Shown: positions 37,188-51,878, counted from the first letter of the stretch. The stretch is 64,000 bases of DNA from Casuarius casuarius (GCA_003342895.1 PTFA01000011.1:6289902-6353901), one strand, 5' to 3'. The notes: a model not told the origin generated them from the sequence alone. Made by a program: numbers and translations.

Positions 37188-39979
37188 TACAGCTTTTGCA
37201 AATAAATCTTAACTTCAAAATTAAGAAAGGGGTGGTTTAACATTGCTTGTTTATATGTAGGCAAAAATACCTTATCTGTGGTTTTTATAATGTTGTTTGT
37301 AAGCTCTGGAGATGCTAATGCTAATTTCATCTTTGTTATACTCCTGGATAATCAGTTCTGTGGCTTTGTGNATTGCTGACATACCATGTTCAGAGGGCTT
37401 TTTCCCCTTAGTGCAGCCTGTTGTTTAGTCTTGCTATCACTAAAGCTTGTTATCATTTATCCTGCTCATTCAGCTGCAAGGTTCAATCCGTGTCCATCAT
37501 GCTTTCTAATGCCTATGTCTTTACTTGCCTGAAACTGTTATAACATAGCTTTCTATTTTTATTTAGTAACATAAGCTGTTTTTAGCTTGGAAAGATAATA
37601 GCTGATCATGTGTGTACTAGTGTTTATAGCTTACTTTGTGTTATGGTGTAGTGTTTAGTATTTAGAAGACTGAACAATAAAGTAAGTGTAAAGCAAAAAG
37701 GGAAAACTATGGAATGGAATATACCAGAAGAAAAAAAATAGAAGTTTTGAAGAACTTTCCCTTTCTAGAAAGTGAAATAAAGTGGAGTTAGTTCCCGCTT
37801 TGGCTTGTTCGTCTACACAAAGGGATATGGGAGAATAAGAAACTCCTTACCTGACTGCACATGGACATGGCCAGTGCTGGGCCCCATGATGCAGGAATAA
37901 ATGCACTCCAAAGTAATTCTTTCTCCCGCTCATAAAAGGATGGACAAGCCAAGTCCCTCCCTGCACTGTTGAAATATATTGTCAGCAGCTGAGATGACAT
38001 GGAGGCAAGAGGTCAAGAAGCACTGGGATTTACAGTGGTGTGGATTAGAAGGAAATTTCTTATACTGTTATTAAATGATAGCTTGTGGGTAGTCTTTTCA
38101 GAGCCTCCTTTGAATCCCTTGGGCCATGCGTGAGTTGCTGATGGTTGATTCCCGAAATAAGATTCCATTCAACACTTGCTCAGAATAAGGAGCTGGTTTA
38201 TGGTACCAGTTATTCAAGCTAGCAAAATAGAAATTGCATCCATGACAATCTCTATTACTAAGAAAGAAATTTATTATAAATGAGCAAAGAAGCAGTTATG
38301 TCATCACTATTCCTGTTCAATATACACTCCTTTGTAAAAACTGCTTATGGAATGAGGTACTGCATAGCAGAAATAGGATAGGTACAACCAGCTGATAAAC
38401 TTAGAGTGCCCATTTTTCGAAAACAGAAGGCTGAGCTTGCAAACAATGCAGACACATGCACATAACTGCATCTGTGCATACAAACCTGGTATTTGTATAT
38501 GAAACCATTCCATGTGTACATACTTTTTAGGAGGCACAAGTCAGTCTCCAAGTTCTTGAATGTAAACCTGAAAACCATTTCCCAAATATATAACTTCTTC
38601 AGAAAAATGATACTTTCTAATAGTTTTTCCGGCTAGGCATTTGCTCAAAGCCCTTTATTAAAATAAACAGTTTTTTAAAAAATTGCATAGTGAGATTGTC
38701 ACTGCAGCTAAATTCTGACTTAACTGTGCAAAAAGACTAGAAAGTAACAGGTCATGAAAATGAGCTTTGTAAACTGGTAACACGCAGACAAAAGAATTTA
38801 TACTGGTACTTTTAAGTTGCAAACTGCAGGGTTTTTTCACTGTGTGTAGCCCAAATATGTATTTAATGGTTAGCTTTGATTCATAACAATCTTTCAGACA
38901 CCTTTGCTTTCAGGATATTTCATAATGCCAGTGAACTTAGACTGTTTTCTGCCATATCTCACCTTTAATTTCAATGGTAGTGATTACTGCCTCTATTTCT
39001 TCTTCCTTGCAGAAAAGTACACTTGTAAGGTACTGTGAGTTTTATACTTGTTTAAAGAGACAGGAGCTTTGCTGTGTCATAACAATGGGCCAAATGCTTG
39101 GCCAGAATTGGCTACCACTAGGGTTTGAAGGATTGTGTGTCCCAGTTTATTCACTGGAGTTTCTAGACTGAATTTAACAGAAGAACTAAAATAGTTTTCT
39201 GATGAGAGTTTTTCATTGTTAGCATCTTAATATTTGTGTAAGATATTAGGCTGTGTCTCTTGACCTGGTCTTTGGCCTGCGTAGACAATTTTGGGCCCCT
39301 TTGCCTCCATTGTCTTTCCTATCTGAAAAATTCCGTGATGAAAACCAAAGCAGGTCATTATTATTTGAATCTTTCATCTTATGGTAAAGGTCCTCTGTTA
39401 TCTACTCATGTTTTTTATGTAATATCATCTTAATCAAAAATCCTATCACTTATTCTTCAAAAATAGCTATGTAGCCAAATTCCAGTTGTTATACTTTTCA
39501 CTTACTCAAAGCTTCTGTTCTACTTATATCCAAGTAGATCTATTTAGATCAAAAATCCGTTAGATCTAATACTCTGCACTCTTTTGTTGCCTATTATACA
39601 CTAACAGCAGAAGTGGCCACATTTTTGATCATAATGGCTCCTGTTGTTGGTACAATCAGCTGGAAAATCATATGCATGAGAATTACTATTGTAAATGCAA
39701 CTAATCATTTAACTGTAGAACTAAAATATCATCCAACTACCTTAGAAACTGCACCATATGAAAGAAGCAATGTAAAGCACATGGGACATGACACATGGGA
39801 TATCTGTCCTTTACATGAGAAGACAGATTTATTTTCAGTAACCTTCATGAGAAGTCATACTGCAGGTAACACTTACTCTTTTGGGCTATTGATAGTCTTT
39901 CTCTCTCCCCCAAATATAAGAAAATGCTGTTTTCACAGAGAACACTACTACTGGCTGTGCTCCTGTTAATATAGGTCAG

Positions 39980-40082
39980 AGTGTTGTAGACCTTCTTTGC
40001 TGCCAGAGCACGCTGCTGGCTCATGTTCAGCTTTCTACCTACTGAGACTCCAAAGTCCTTTTTTATGCTTCATCTTTCTGGT
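39980..40082 (-). mobile_element. Short CR1 LINE fragment
   Basis: The plus strand reads TTTGCTGCCAGAGCACGCTG-CTGGCTCATGTTCAGCTTTC, then a 'ctgagactccaaagtccttttt' block. This is the reverse complement of the well-known CR1 segment 'ctgccagggcacactgctggctcatgttcagcttg...accaggacccccaggtcc'. About 100 bases are left; the flanks do not match. Confidence 0.7.
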
Positions 40083-40089
40083 TGCCATG

Positions 40090-43000
40090 ATTTGGAGTAA
40101 ACTCAGTCTGAAAGAGTTAAAGAAGCACAAGGCTGCATTGTGGAAAGCATTCAGTAGAAAAGAAACATAGAGCTTGGTCAAAATTTGTTCCTGTAAATCC
40201 CATGAGCTTCCTTTCTGATACTGATTTTTCTGGAGTAACTTCCTTATCTGACAAACTAGACAAAAGACAGCTTTTATTATCCTTGGAGACCTATGATTTT
40301 TCTCTATTTGATGGAATTAATAATCAAACCACATTCACATACTTTTGCATTCCTCAAATGGGATTTCACTATGATATGCTACCTTCTTGGATAAGACAGG
40401 AAAAGGTCATTTAAGAGCAAAATACCTGAAAGAACTCTGTATTATCAGAAAGAAGGGGATCTGTAAGCAAAAGAGACAGTATGCTTATGACTGTTTATGC
40501 TCTAAAGTTTAAAGCATCTAATAAATGAACAGTGCTCTGAGAAAAATTCTTAGAAAAAGCAGATAAGCAAAAAAGCACCTGGCTCGAATAATAAATAAAA
40601 CAAGCAATTCTTAATGCTAACACAGATTCATTTGCTGATTAGGTAGCTGGAAAGTGGACAGTTCTTTGTAGAAACAATGTTGAATTTCCAGTGTTTTTGA
40701 AAGACAGGGTTTGAGAAGGACAGGACTTCAAGAAGGGGCATCTTGAAATTCCCTTGGTGGTGTTCCTCCCCTCCCCCCATGACTCTATATTGATACATAC
40801 TAAATGTGCAAGTCTCGTTTGGAAGTCAGTGTCTTAGAAGCATGACAGCACATATCTATTCTGCATCACAGTGCGGGGAAAAAATGACAACCAACATCCT
40901 TCCCACAAGAGAAAAATTGTAAATAGAATTGGAGCTTACTCTGAGACTGCTTGGAAGAGTCAAACTGGTGGTGAAGGGAGTATGAATTTGCAGTACTTTG
41001 ACCTTGAGGCAGCACCCCAGCAAGGCATAAACAGTGAAATGTAGATGGCTGGAAGAAAGTCTTTGCAATAGCTGGTGTGGTCTTGAAGTATAAAGTTTTA
41101 TTGTTCTACGCAGTGCTTTATCCACTTTCCTTAACACCACCTGAAGAAACAAAGTCTAAATAATACCATTGTAGGGTTGCAACTGAGTAATGTCATATTT
41201 CTATTACTTTTTTATGCCATAGTTCAGTTTTAGTTTATTTTGCTGTTTCTCTATTTCTAATATTATGATACACATTATATGCTGCCCTCATTAAGTGTTT
41301 AGTGGTTCTTTTGAAAAACACTTCATGGTTTCTACATAAAGAAACAAAATCTGTAGTAATTGGCTTCTCATCATCCAGGTAGGTGATTCAAGAAGAAGAA
41401 AAGCAACACCACAGATGCCTTTTCCTATTTCACAGTTTCAGAATATTGAGATGCATAGAGCAACTCAAGATACATGCTCATGCAGAATTATTTAAAATGA
41501 CCACTAACTTTAGAGAATCAAAATTCTTAATTTCCTTCTGCAACTTCCCATTTGTTCTTTCTCCCTTACACTAGAAATTATTTGCTGATGAGCTACATAC
41601 TGGAGAGATACTGAAGACTGATGTATAATTTGTTCTGAAATTCATGCAAGAGTATACATGATTGACCAAAAGGAAAGATGTCCATCCATCCATATGCTGC
41701 TCCTCCTTCTGCTTGTTCCTTGAAGTGTTCAAAGATTTCAGTCTTATTTTTTGAGATCTGTACTTCTGTCTGAAGAGCATCATGAGATTTTTAACACATT
41801 CTTCAAATCAGATGGAAGTTTCTCAGCTGTAGTCACTGAAAACAATTATTGCAGATTGATTGTTAACTCTTTTCTAGCAGATGATTTTATCACACAGTAG
41901 GATCTTCTCCCCTTTTCACAGACTTGAAGTTAAAAATAAACTGGTTTTCACAGTTCCTATTATATTTTCTTTTAGCATGTGTCTGATATTTGGACAAAAT
42001 ACACATTTCATTTTCTGCCTTCGTTTTTCCCAAAGTTTCATTTTTTGCTACTGAATGTTTTTGAAGAATACACATTAATCATTCATTTCCACTTCTTTAA
42101 CACTACTCCTGTCTTTCAATACACTTTTATTAATTCTTTTGGAGATGCCAAGAAAACAATGTCGCATACCTATTTGCTGATCTCTATTTTGCTATATTCG
42201 TTTATTTTAAAATGAAGGTTAACTTACTTGTGCTGACAGTTTTTGCTGGTTATTTGTTTAACGGAGCCTTGGGCTATTCAACAGTTTACTATTCTAGCTG
42301 AAGGCAGCTTGTGGCATTTTCATCCGCCAAGCAATAATCACCCTTACCTTATTCTGTGCTATTTGTTATCCAGACCCAGTGTGTTGAATTTATTTGTTAA
42401 TACGGAAAAACAAAAAAGTTAGGCATTTTAGACTGTAATAGAGGCAAATAGGCAAATATAAATAAAACAGTAGCAGCAGGTGTGGTGTATTGCATTCGTT
42501 TACTCTGAGCACGTTATTTTTTGCAATACTTGCTATAGATATGTTTTGGACAAGGAGAATAGCATTGTTTCTTTACCAGCGGTGACCTGTTATAAACTTA
42601 CAAGAGAAAAAAGCAAAATATCTCATTTCTTTTTCCTTTTTTTTTTTTTTTTTTTGAGTTTTGCCTCTTTGGCCAGTTAATGTTTGATTACTTAAGAGGG
42701 ATTAGTAATGTTTTAAAGAAGTCTTTCACCCTTTCTAGTTTGCTGGATTTGTTAACTTGACTATTATGCTAAAAATTTTGTTGAAATATTGAGTAACATT
42801 GACATTTCTGTGAAATACGTATGAATTAGAAAAATATTCTTGGGAAATGTTTCAGATAAAATCTCCTGGTCCATCCTGTCTAGAGATGACTGTCAGCTAG
42901 AAGTACAAAAACTGCAATGGTTAGGTTTTCACTCCTGGATCAATCATGAAGGCAACTGGGTTTCAGAAGTTTGTAAGAAGAGGTTGAATACAGGTAAGAA

Positions 43001-46000
43001 AACAGACGTATTAAAACTTATCTATCTACAAACAAGTTCTTACTCCTCATTTTACACGATATGGGTCTTTGTTTGACCCACAATTACTAAATTTAAATAG
43101 CTGTAAGACTATTAGTAGTTGTAAGGCTATTAGCTGTTCACTCTACACATTTATATCTATATCTCTGAGTACCTTTTCACTCCACTATGATCTACTGTGT
43201 AGACATACACTGTTTATAGACGTCTGGGGCCATGTATTTTTTACTTTATGGAAACATAGCCAGTCAAGTGCGATACAGAAGGCTGCAACACTCACTGTGC
43301 AACCATGGAACATACAATTCACATTGCTGTCTTTATTGATATCCGTCGATTCTGTGAAACATCGTGAAACATACCAAGTCTTCAGACACTTTAGAAATAC
43401 CAGCTCTTAGTTTGGAATAAATTGGCATCCTGGAAAGTCCTTTCTGGCCAGGTCATATTTATGCCATTAATGGGCAAACTACTTATGTATTTTATTGTTA
43501 TTTTCATAGATCACCCTGTTTCCAAACCCAAAACTGAAGACTCATCTATTGTAACAGCTATCAATAAAAACTCAATAAGGCAATCAGCACAGTGAGCCAG
43601 ACACTGTTAAGGGATGGTGAATTTTGTTCTGAAACAACAACCTCTTCTTAATACGTTATGATCATGTCCATTAGTGCAAACATTTATTTCATCAGTAACA
43701 AGAAACAGTATGTATAATTGAAATTAGAATTTTATTACTGAAATCAAAACAAACATACAAACAAAACAGACAAGATAACCATCCTGTACACATGTTGGGA
43801 TCTGGTTGGGTATGAAAGAAGAGCAGGTATATCTACTTAACTGAGTAAACAAGGTTTTGCATCCCACAGTGAGAACATAAAGCTAAAGCAATTTTACTGA
43901 AGACTCTGTAAGCCTGCATTGGGCTTAAATCCTGTTGTAGGTACATAATATCAGCATAGTAAGAAGCTTTCATGTAACCTAACTTGAATAGCAAAAGAAA
44001 TAATATTCTGCATGCTAATGCCATTTAATTAGTAACAGCTATAGCAAAATATTTTGGGGTTTTGCCACAGTTGTCTCTTTACCCTCTTTAGACACTGCTC
44101 TCATCCCACATTTGATACAATTCTGTTGAGTAATGCACAGAACAGGGAAAGGTTTTCTGGTGAGGAGACTATTTCAGACATACGAAAGATAAGGAGCTAT
44201 GAAAGCAGATAAGAGAGCCTAATTCTCAGCATCAGTGATTTACCAACAGTGTTTCTGATGTCCCTAATGTGTCCCTAAATTAACCTATTTGAAACTAGCC
44301 TTCCTTGATACAGCTCTATGAAATGAATTTGAAGTATTTGTTCCTCTGCTGCTTTTGAATTAATATAATTTAAGAAAAGAGCTTCATGTCATTTTTGGAC
44401 TCTTAGGTTCTTTTGAAGGTGTCAGCCCTAAAGCTTCATTTAGAGTAACTTGCATAGCTCTTTTAAGTTCCTTTGAAAATCTTTGACTTAATGATTACTT
44501 TCTGCGTAGCTCCTCCTTCCTGGGTCCCTTCAGGACCTTCATGCTTCTTGTTGGGAAGGATGCTCAGTGATCTTTCTTCATTTTCTAGATCTCTCTTATG
44601 ATGATATTCTATGATACTGCCTTTTAGTTTTATTTTTAAGGAGGATTTCTCTTTGTGATCTTGTGTGACTTGTAAGTGTGGCATAAGATGTCAATTACCT
44701 AAATTAGTGTGGTGAATATACTTTTCATCAAGAAGCACCTGTGTCTATATTTTATTTTCTAATTATTTTCTACCAAATTCAGATCTGCTATAAATAAGTT
44801 ATAGTTAATTTCACTGGACACAGTACACCTGATGCTGCACCAGATTTGTTTTGACTTGACAGAAGGTCAGCCCAACAAGATTTCAAAACTGTTGTTGCTG
44901 TTGGTAAAACTGTTCAGTCAGTGACAAAGATAGGAATATCCTCATCTTCTGTGTGGTAAGTCAAGGGTTAAAGAAGCTTGAATTAGTATTATATGTATTG
45001 TTTTTATTACAGAACTTATGCATCTCAAATCTGTAATAGCTAGCTTCTCAGATACTTTTTGTAAAAGAAGATGAAAATAATTCTTAGTACAACTGATAAA
45101 TCTGTATTTCTGTTCAGACTTCTTAAGCAGTGCATTCTTCCTCTCTAGTGGCCAAGCTCCACCCCAAATAATAATCCCTTCTTTATAAGAAGAGATATCA
45201 AATCCTCTCCAACTGCTCTCTGTTGAGAAAAAGCTGCAGACAGCCTCCTGCATCCCATAGATGATCCAAGATTTCAAATTCTAATTTGTGAGGGCTTTTG
45301 GAGATAATGCATTACTTGGACTACTCTGTATCTGTTTTGGGTTGTTCTCTCCTCTGCCTCATTCCCTTTCCTGGCCAAATTATTTTCCAATGATTCATGC
45401 ATTTCTTCTATCATGTCAGTAAAATAGATCTTATACAGTTTCCTTATTCCTTCTGTAAAGTGTCTTTGCCAACTATAGAATGTGGATTTCAGCATACAAG
45501 ACCCTAGATTCTCAAATGGCATGTATTTTTGTTGCTCAAAGGCTTTCACACATAATATGCACTGAAAATGCTTTAGAATTAATTTAGAATGAAGGCTTTA
45601 TCCTCTGGTTTCATTGATTTTTAACAGAGGTAGAGGGAAACTTAACTGCTATTTAATGTGGGGCTGGAAAACAGCACTGACAATACGCAGCTTAGGCAGA
45701 GTCAACACGGCTTTTAGAGAGACCTGTATTTTGACTAGTAACTCTGGTGCTCAGAGGACAGAGCAGGGTTTCCTGGCAAGAATATTTAATATTAAAGGTT
45801 AAGTTTATGGCTAGGTCTGTTATTCACCTGTGACAAAAAGGAGGAGAAAGCTGACACTTCACAAAGATGCATGGTTATGATGCATACAAAGCAGGTGTCA
45901 GTGAAACTTTGCAGAACAACATCATCTGGGCTTGATATGATGCTAGAAAATAAAAATGATGACCTATGAGTCAACATTCCCAAGAATGAAGCTGTAATCA

Positions 46001-49000
46001 TTTTGTATTAAAATACAGTACTTTTTCAATCACTGCATCAGTTGCTAACATTATGTGAAAGTTAAGATTTTCTACTCTCAACAGAAAGTACAGGAGTTCA
46101 GATAAAAATAAAAATCAATAAACCCATGAGTCAGAATAAAGAGGAGAAAAAAAAAAAAAAGCTCTTATCTGTTTTTTCCCACTGTTCTTACAGTTCCTTC
46201 TCTTACCTACTTTTAAAATAAGTCCAATAATATTAAAAAAAAATTGTTGTTTTCTGAGTAGTTATCCAAATAATGTGGCTTTTCTCTACCTGTGAACCAT
46301 TACAGCTGCAGCAACTGAGAGAGAATTTAGCTTTTTTTAATTTAATTTTTATTTTACTTCTGCCATGTGTAGGATAGATCTGATTCTTCTGTTCATGTTT
46401 CTTATAATTTTTACAATAGTGTAACAGCTCACTGAGTTGCGTTCACTCATTTCAAGTCTCCTTTTCCAGAAAAAAGTAAAGCGAGCTAGATTCCATAGCT
46501 CAACCTCATGGCAGAAACCTGCTAGATGCTGAAAGCTTTCTGGAAGATTAAAGAAATGAGTGGAGCGGTTGTGGTGCACCTAGATGAGAACTGACAACTG
46601 CAGAGGATTTGGTCATAAATTACGAAGAAAAAAGTACAAAACAACACTTTGAACAAAATTAACTATTATACTAGGGCACTTACAGAATCAGAACTTTCCT
46701 AATAAACTGGGATGTTCTGGTCATCAGTGATCTCTGGCAGTTACCTGAGTCTTCAGTCTTTTCTACTGATAATGGGTGAAGAATGCCCTTTTCGTTTTCA
46801 CTTCATCTGTCTGTTCAATCTTTTCCTCCTCCTTTGAAGTCAGAATTATCTAATTTCTCAGTTAAATCAAATGTCAGTTTCTGTTTTTATATAAAAGATT
46901 TGTATAAGACACACAGAACATTCAGTGCTTCAATGGAGTGTTTATCTTTGTCTCATTGATTTTTAGACAGTTTTCTTTTCCCTTCAATGTCCCTTTTCTC
47001 TCNGAGATGCTTTATTTTTATTTTTTTTAAACACAATGCCAAAATAGTATCTCGGCAAGCTTTAAGATGTGTGCTTTATTAAAACAGGGAAATGCCCCTC
47101 TGACATGCATGTAATTTTGGATTGTTTTGTCTTTGAGGGCTAATGCTACACGTGGAATGGAGATCAGATTGAACATATCACATCAAATCTTCAGGTTCCA
47201 GAGAAATGCCATACCTTTGTCTGGCTTTCAGATGAAACAGTATGTTAATCGAATTCAGAAACTCACAGATTATGAAGTTGAACTGCACTGAAGATGCAGT
47301 GTCAAAAGAAATATAACCACATAAGCACCAGAAGTGCACTTTACTGTGCTGTACGTTACAAAATGGACCCTTTCTCATTCTTGAAAACTATCAGTGCCTA
47401 GATGCTTTTCTAAGGTATTTTTGATTCAGAAATCAGTGGGTGAATCAGTAATTTCACAAAGCACTTTCTCACATCACTTCTCAAAATAGGAGTGCTTAAT
47501 CCATAAACAAAACTATAATCCTTGATTTCATCACACGTTTCCAGAAATAACAGCTGAGCCTGCCCTAGTGAATCAGGGTGCTAATGAGAAAATCTGACAG
47601 AAGCTTGTGTTACTCAATCAGGTTGAAGAGATGCTGTATCAGTTTCTCATAAAAAGTGTACCTCTCCATCATTTCACCTATAAATTGGTACGGTAAGCAA
47701 ACAGTAACTTTGCTCAGGCTTGTGCCATAGAGCAGAGTGGGCTCAGAGATATGCTGGGGACCCAGATGAGTTCAGGGGCATTGCCCCAAAAATCATTCGA
47801 AGTTTAAAGGAGAAAAAATTTAAAGAAGTTTAAGTCTTTTGAAGGACTTAACCTAACAAGAGCAAATGAACAAAAAGAATGCAATGTAAATATCACATAA
47901 AATAATATAGCTTATAGTATAAGATTGAAACTGATCAGAGAAAAGGAAGTTGTTTTAGTTTTGAATCTTAAGAGATCACCTACCTAGTAGTGGATAAATC
48001 TAACTAGCTTTCAGAGGCTAAAGCTTCAGAGACTGGGGCTTTGTCTTTGTTCAGTCCAACAGCAAATGTTGTTGTACAAACGTTACAAAAAAATCCGACT
48101 CTTGACGTTTGTCTTGCACCTTCATTTTGAGTCAGTGGCTTCATATTCAAATCTAACACATTAGAGACACTCTGCTAGTAATCCGGGAGTGGGTCTATGA
48201 TTTGATACTAGCACATTATCAAGGTGGATAGAAAAAACTCACATATCTCTGAGCCTTTAAGTAAATCTGATAATCCGAAGGAGCTGAACTAAGCAGGTAT
48301 CAGGTTAGCAATCTATTGCTACTTATGGAGGAATATACCTAGCAATCCATTCTGTAGCACAAAATGTGCTGATGATTTTATAGGTACATTTATTTCAAGT
48401 CATCCAAATGAGGCAGAGAAGAAAAACTTTATGTTTAAAGTGTTTATATTAGTTTATAGTGTTAATTACACATTACAGCACATCAACCAGTAAATTGCAC
48501 AGCTTTACTTCAGAGATAAAGTACAGTTTGTTTCACTTGTGTTCATTTATTATTTTTTGTATCTGCACTTGAGAGCATTTAGCAGGCCCGGGAGATTACA
48601 AGCCTTTTTTTAGTGAGGAATTTTGTATATTATGGTGTGGAGAAGCAGCAATGTAAATGTTTTATTTAAATTTTAACAGCATTAGGAAAAAGCACAAGTA
48701 AATACTGCCTATATGATCTCACAGACCAGATATCATGATGAGAGATCTGACTGGTACATAGAGGTATCTCCTTTCTCTGTCTTAATGTCTGAAAATATGC
48801 TTTATGAAGGATGAAAGTGATGTGATATCTTTTTAACAGATGTAACCAGCATAGCTTTAACTCAGTCCCTGAGAGAAGAGGTCTTAATCTAAATAATCTT
48901 AAAATTAATAATGAAACATACTGATACGTCTCTTTCTGTGAGAAGCAAAATGGTACTTTCCTGAGAAAACCCTATAACCTATTCACGTCACTTCTAGGAC

Positions 49001-49060
49001 AATGAATCCTTCTGTTAAATTTTCCATACATAGAGAATATCTGTATATTTTTCAGACCAA
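40090..49060. other. AT-rich non-coding stretch
   Basis: Holds a poly(T) run (T19 at 42637-42655) and an A-run near 46147. No convincing exon, RNA gene or classifiable repeat is seen. Open frames at 43069-43410, 44463-44684 and 44942-45549 lack recognisable domains. Confidence 0.45.
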
Positions 49061-49065
49061 GACAG

Positions 49066-49434
49066 TGTGGCGGTCTGATTCACGGACTCCGATGTGCTGG
49101 ATCAGAATCAACTTTATTCAAGCAAGCAAGCCCTTTATATAAGCTCTAGCCCGGATCGGTACTTTCCCGAAGGTCATGTTCCCATCATCAGTCCTCATTC
49201 CGTGCAGCTACTACCTTATCTACATACTGCTATTTATTCTTCCCAAGGCTTTCGGCTCCTTACCTCTATCTTGTCCAATCCCTCGCTGTCTGCCCCTAGA
49301 AGACGGTATAAGAAAACAGCCTTTCAGAAAGCATAGAATGCATTTCAGAAGGATGGTGCTACTTTAAAAGCAAGCCCTTAGAACTGTGACCTGCAGCATA
49401 ACGTGCAACTATCAATTGCATTGCTGCTTTAACA
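49066..49434 (-). mobile_element. Solo LTR of an endogenous retrovirus
   Basis: Read on the minus strand, the element begins TGTTAAAGC (49434 leftward) and ends CCGCCACA at 49066, i.e. TG...CA ends, ~369 bases. It carries a TATA box (complement of CTTTATATAA, 49133-49142) and, ~20 bases on, AATAAAG (complement of 49112-49118), then a ~45-base U5-like end. This order fits an avian ERV LTR with a very short R. No retroviral coding sequence or second LTR is seen on either side, so it is a solo LTR left by recombination. No clear target-site duplication was found (GACAG before, GGAGA after), so the right edge is uncertain. Confidence 0.65.
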
Positions 49435-49435
49435 G

Positions 49436-51388
49436 GAGATAATCATGTAGAGGTCTTTTGATATGGATAGTCTCTCTGTGTTTAGTCAGCCTGGGGGAAG
49501 ACACTTTTCCCAGAAAATCTTATCTAACACCTGTTGAGCTAAACTCAAAAATTGCTATTGATCTGAATGAGAATGAGATCAGTCCCATACTGGGAAAAAT
49601 GATATGTATATTTATATAATACTTAATGCAGCAAAGCAATTAGTTCATTCTGTGATAATATAGCATAAATTTAGCAGTCAATCAGTAAAAAGTAGTGAGG
49701 GTTTTTTTCTAGAATTCTATTGCATCTAACCTTTTGGGGAGAGTTTTTAACTTCCTCATATGTACCACACATTATCATTCTTTTTCTCATGAAATGAAAT
49801 AATTCTATGGAGTGTTATTTCTCCTCTGTGATTTACTTAAGGATTTAATGAATCACATTAATTGTAAAAAGATAAGGAATTACATGCCTCATTTTAAAAA
49901 GTTATTGATAATATTATAGCATGCTTGGCATTAAGGTGTAAGGCACTATATACGTAAGGAGATCATCTTAACCAAATGTAAGTTGCTACAGAAGTGACCT
50001 AAGGAAGCTGGTCAGTGTCATCACTTGGGATGCCTGGAGAGTAATGGGAAGTCCAAAACCAGCTGCTTAGAGAAGACCGTCTCTCACTGAGAGAGAACAA
50101 GCTTTGAATGCAATAAACATGAACTGATTGAAAATTCACTTGCTGAAGAAGTGTGCAATCATTGTAGAGGTAATCACCTTTAAAGAACATAGCTTTCCTG
50201 TGTCTAGCTTTGCAATAAGGGATGAAAATAATTAGTGGAATAATGCTAAACTTGAAAAATATGTAAAAATATGTCATCATTGGATGCAGGCATATGATCT
50301 TCTATTTTGCAAGGTGCTTCATAAATCTTAGCATAATTCATGCGCTATGATAGGTCTGCAACAGAAAAGAGAAAGCCTGTAGAACAGGAGTTGGAAGTCT
50401 TTAAATCTGATTCTTTTTCTTGGGGGGCATAGAGGGGTTGGGGCTACTTCTTACTGTATGTGTTGAACAGATACAAAACAGGTTGTGCTGATGGTAGAGA
50501 TATCTGCTTCATAATCTCACATATGAGGTGTGACCCCTCAATCATTAGCACCGTGTTCCAACAACCAAACGAGAGAAAGGTGATTTGGGAAAGGTCGTAC
50601 TGACTGCATTATCATCAGCTGCTTGAGTGATGTTAGATCACTGCTGTGATTCAAACTGACTGGTAGAAAGATCACTTGATTTTCTCAAAACTGTCCACAA
50701 CAGTGGACGATAGCAGGGGAAATTATAAGGAGATGTTTGCACAAAACTCTTCTATGTTTTGTCTAAAGCTGAAACGGTCTTTGATGACAGTGATATTGAG
50801 GAAAAGTTTTATGTCATGTCATTTAATGCTTTCTTGAGCAAATTATTGACTTTAATCTAAGGGACAAGACTGATTTGATGACAATGATGAAACCAGAAGC
50901 AGAGCGTGCTGTAGAAATGGCACGCCCTCTTGGCTGGACACTATTACCAGCAAGCTGACCTATGGGCAGATTTGACAAAGTCTAATCAGGTTACCTGAGA
51001 AAAAAGACCAGTTCTGAAATGCTAAGGCTGGCAAATTGCAGACATGTGCTGATGAAAGCTATGCACACTTGTTCTTTGCTGAGCTTATTGCTCAATATGG
51101 TACATGAGGATGATGACTGAGAACAGAGACAAAAACATGCAGAAAATCGCAGATTGTGGGAGCATAAAAAGGTATTGTACCTTTCAGCATCTCCTCAGTG
51201 TCAACACATACATCTCCTGAGCTGTGTGAGATCTTGAGATACCTATTTTCACCTTAGGTAAGCTGCCAAGCATATATGAAGTGAAGTCGTGAAGCAGTGT
51301 CCATCAGGATAGCAAGGCACCCAGCTTAGAAGGCATCTCTTCTTTAAAAAAAACTAGTGCAAGAATTTCATTGAGTGATTGGACCATC

Positions 51389-51419
<31 letters not shown>

Positions 51420-51590
51420 CAGGTTTTCCCCTGGTTGTGTGCTAGAATTAAATTTACTGACTGGACTGTGGAGGTTCTCTGTATACTGATGAAAGTGAAC
51501 TTTTAGGAAATGCCTAGAAAGATCTTTTTCTAACTGGTAGATTGCACTGTTTATGAAATCTGCTAGACACTAAGCACCAGCTTTTCTGCA
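49436..51590. other. Non-coding stretch with a poly(T) run
   Basis: T24 at 51396-51419, followed by CAGG, looks like a splice acceptor but no open exon follows. The segment 50700-51280 has a faintly coding look (short blocks of plausible peptide broken by many stops) and might be a very old processed pseudogene, but no parent was recognised. Confidence 0.4.
51396..51419 (+). repeat. Poly(T) tract, T24
   Basis: Uninterrupted T-run directly before CAGG. It could be the reverse of a retroposon poly(A) tail on the minus strand. Confidence 0.9.
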
Positions 51591-51609
51591 CATTTCTTTC
51601 AACAAACTA

Positions 51610-51878
51610 TTATTGGACTCGCCATCTACACTAGTAAGTAACATGGCCAGTTCCTGCCCCGAGGGCAAGTGGCATGACACAGCTTGCATCACCGTACCTC
51701 TCTTCCCTCCTAAAATAGGGTTGTCTTTTCTCTACTGCCTATCAGGACCCTGAATGCACTCCCTCCCCTAGGGTTTAGCAGCCTGTGCTCAAGGCCAGTG
51801 CTGATACACAGCTGTGTAACCTTGGTAGAGATTCTTATAATAAAGTTGTGGACCCCCTTCACCCTTTTTTATATATAC

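Larger units (their letters stand above)
31965..39970. other. AT-rich non-coding stretch
   Basis: Contains small duplications (33418-33453, 37154-37187), a perfect palindrome (35085-35102) and a poly(A) run (35745-35763). No supported exon or RNA gene is seen. Confidence 0.45.

Noticed and set aside
50691..50710. Small hairpin GTCCAC-AACA-GTGGAC
   Set aside because: Arms of only 6 bases; such hairpins are expected by chance many times in 64 kb.
51396..51421. Long poly(T) followed by CAG resembling a strong 3' splice site
   Set aside because: No open exon or donor follows at a usable distance; more likely a homopolymer tract.
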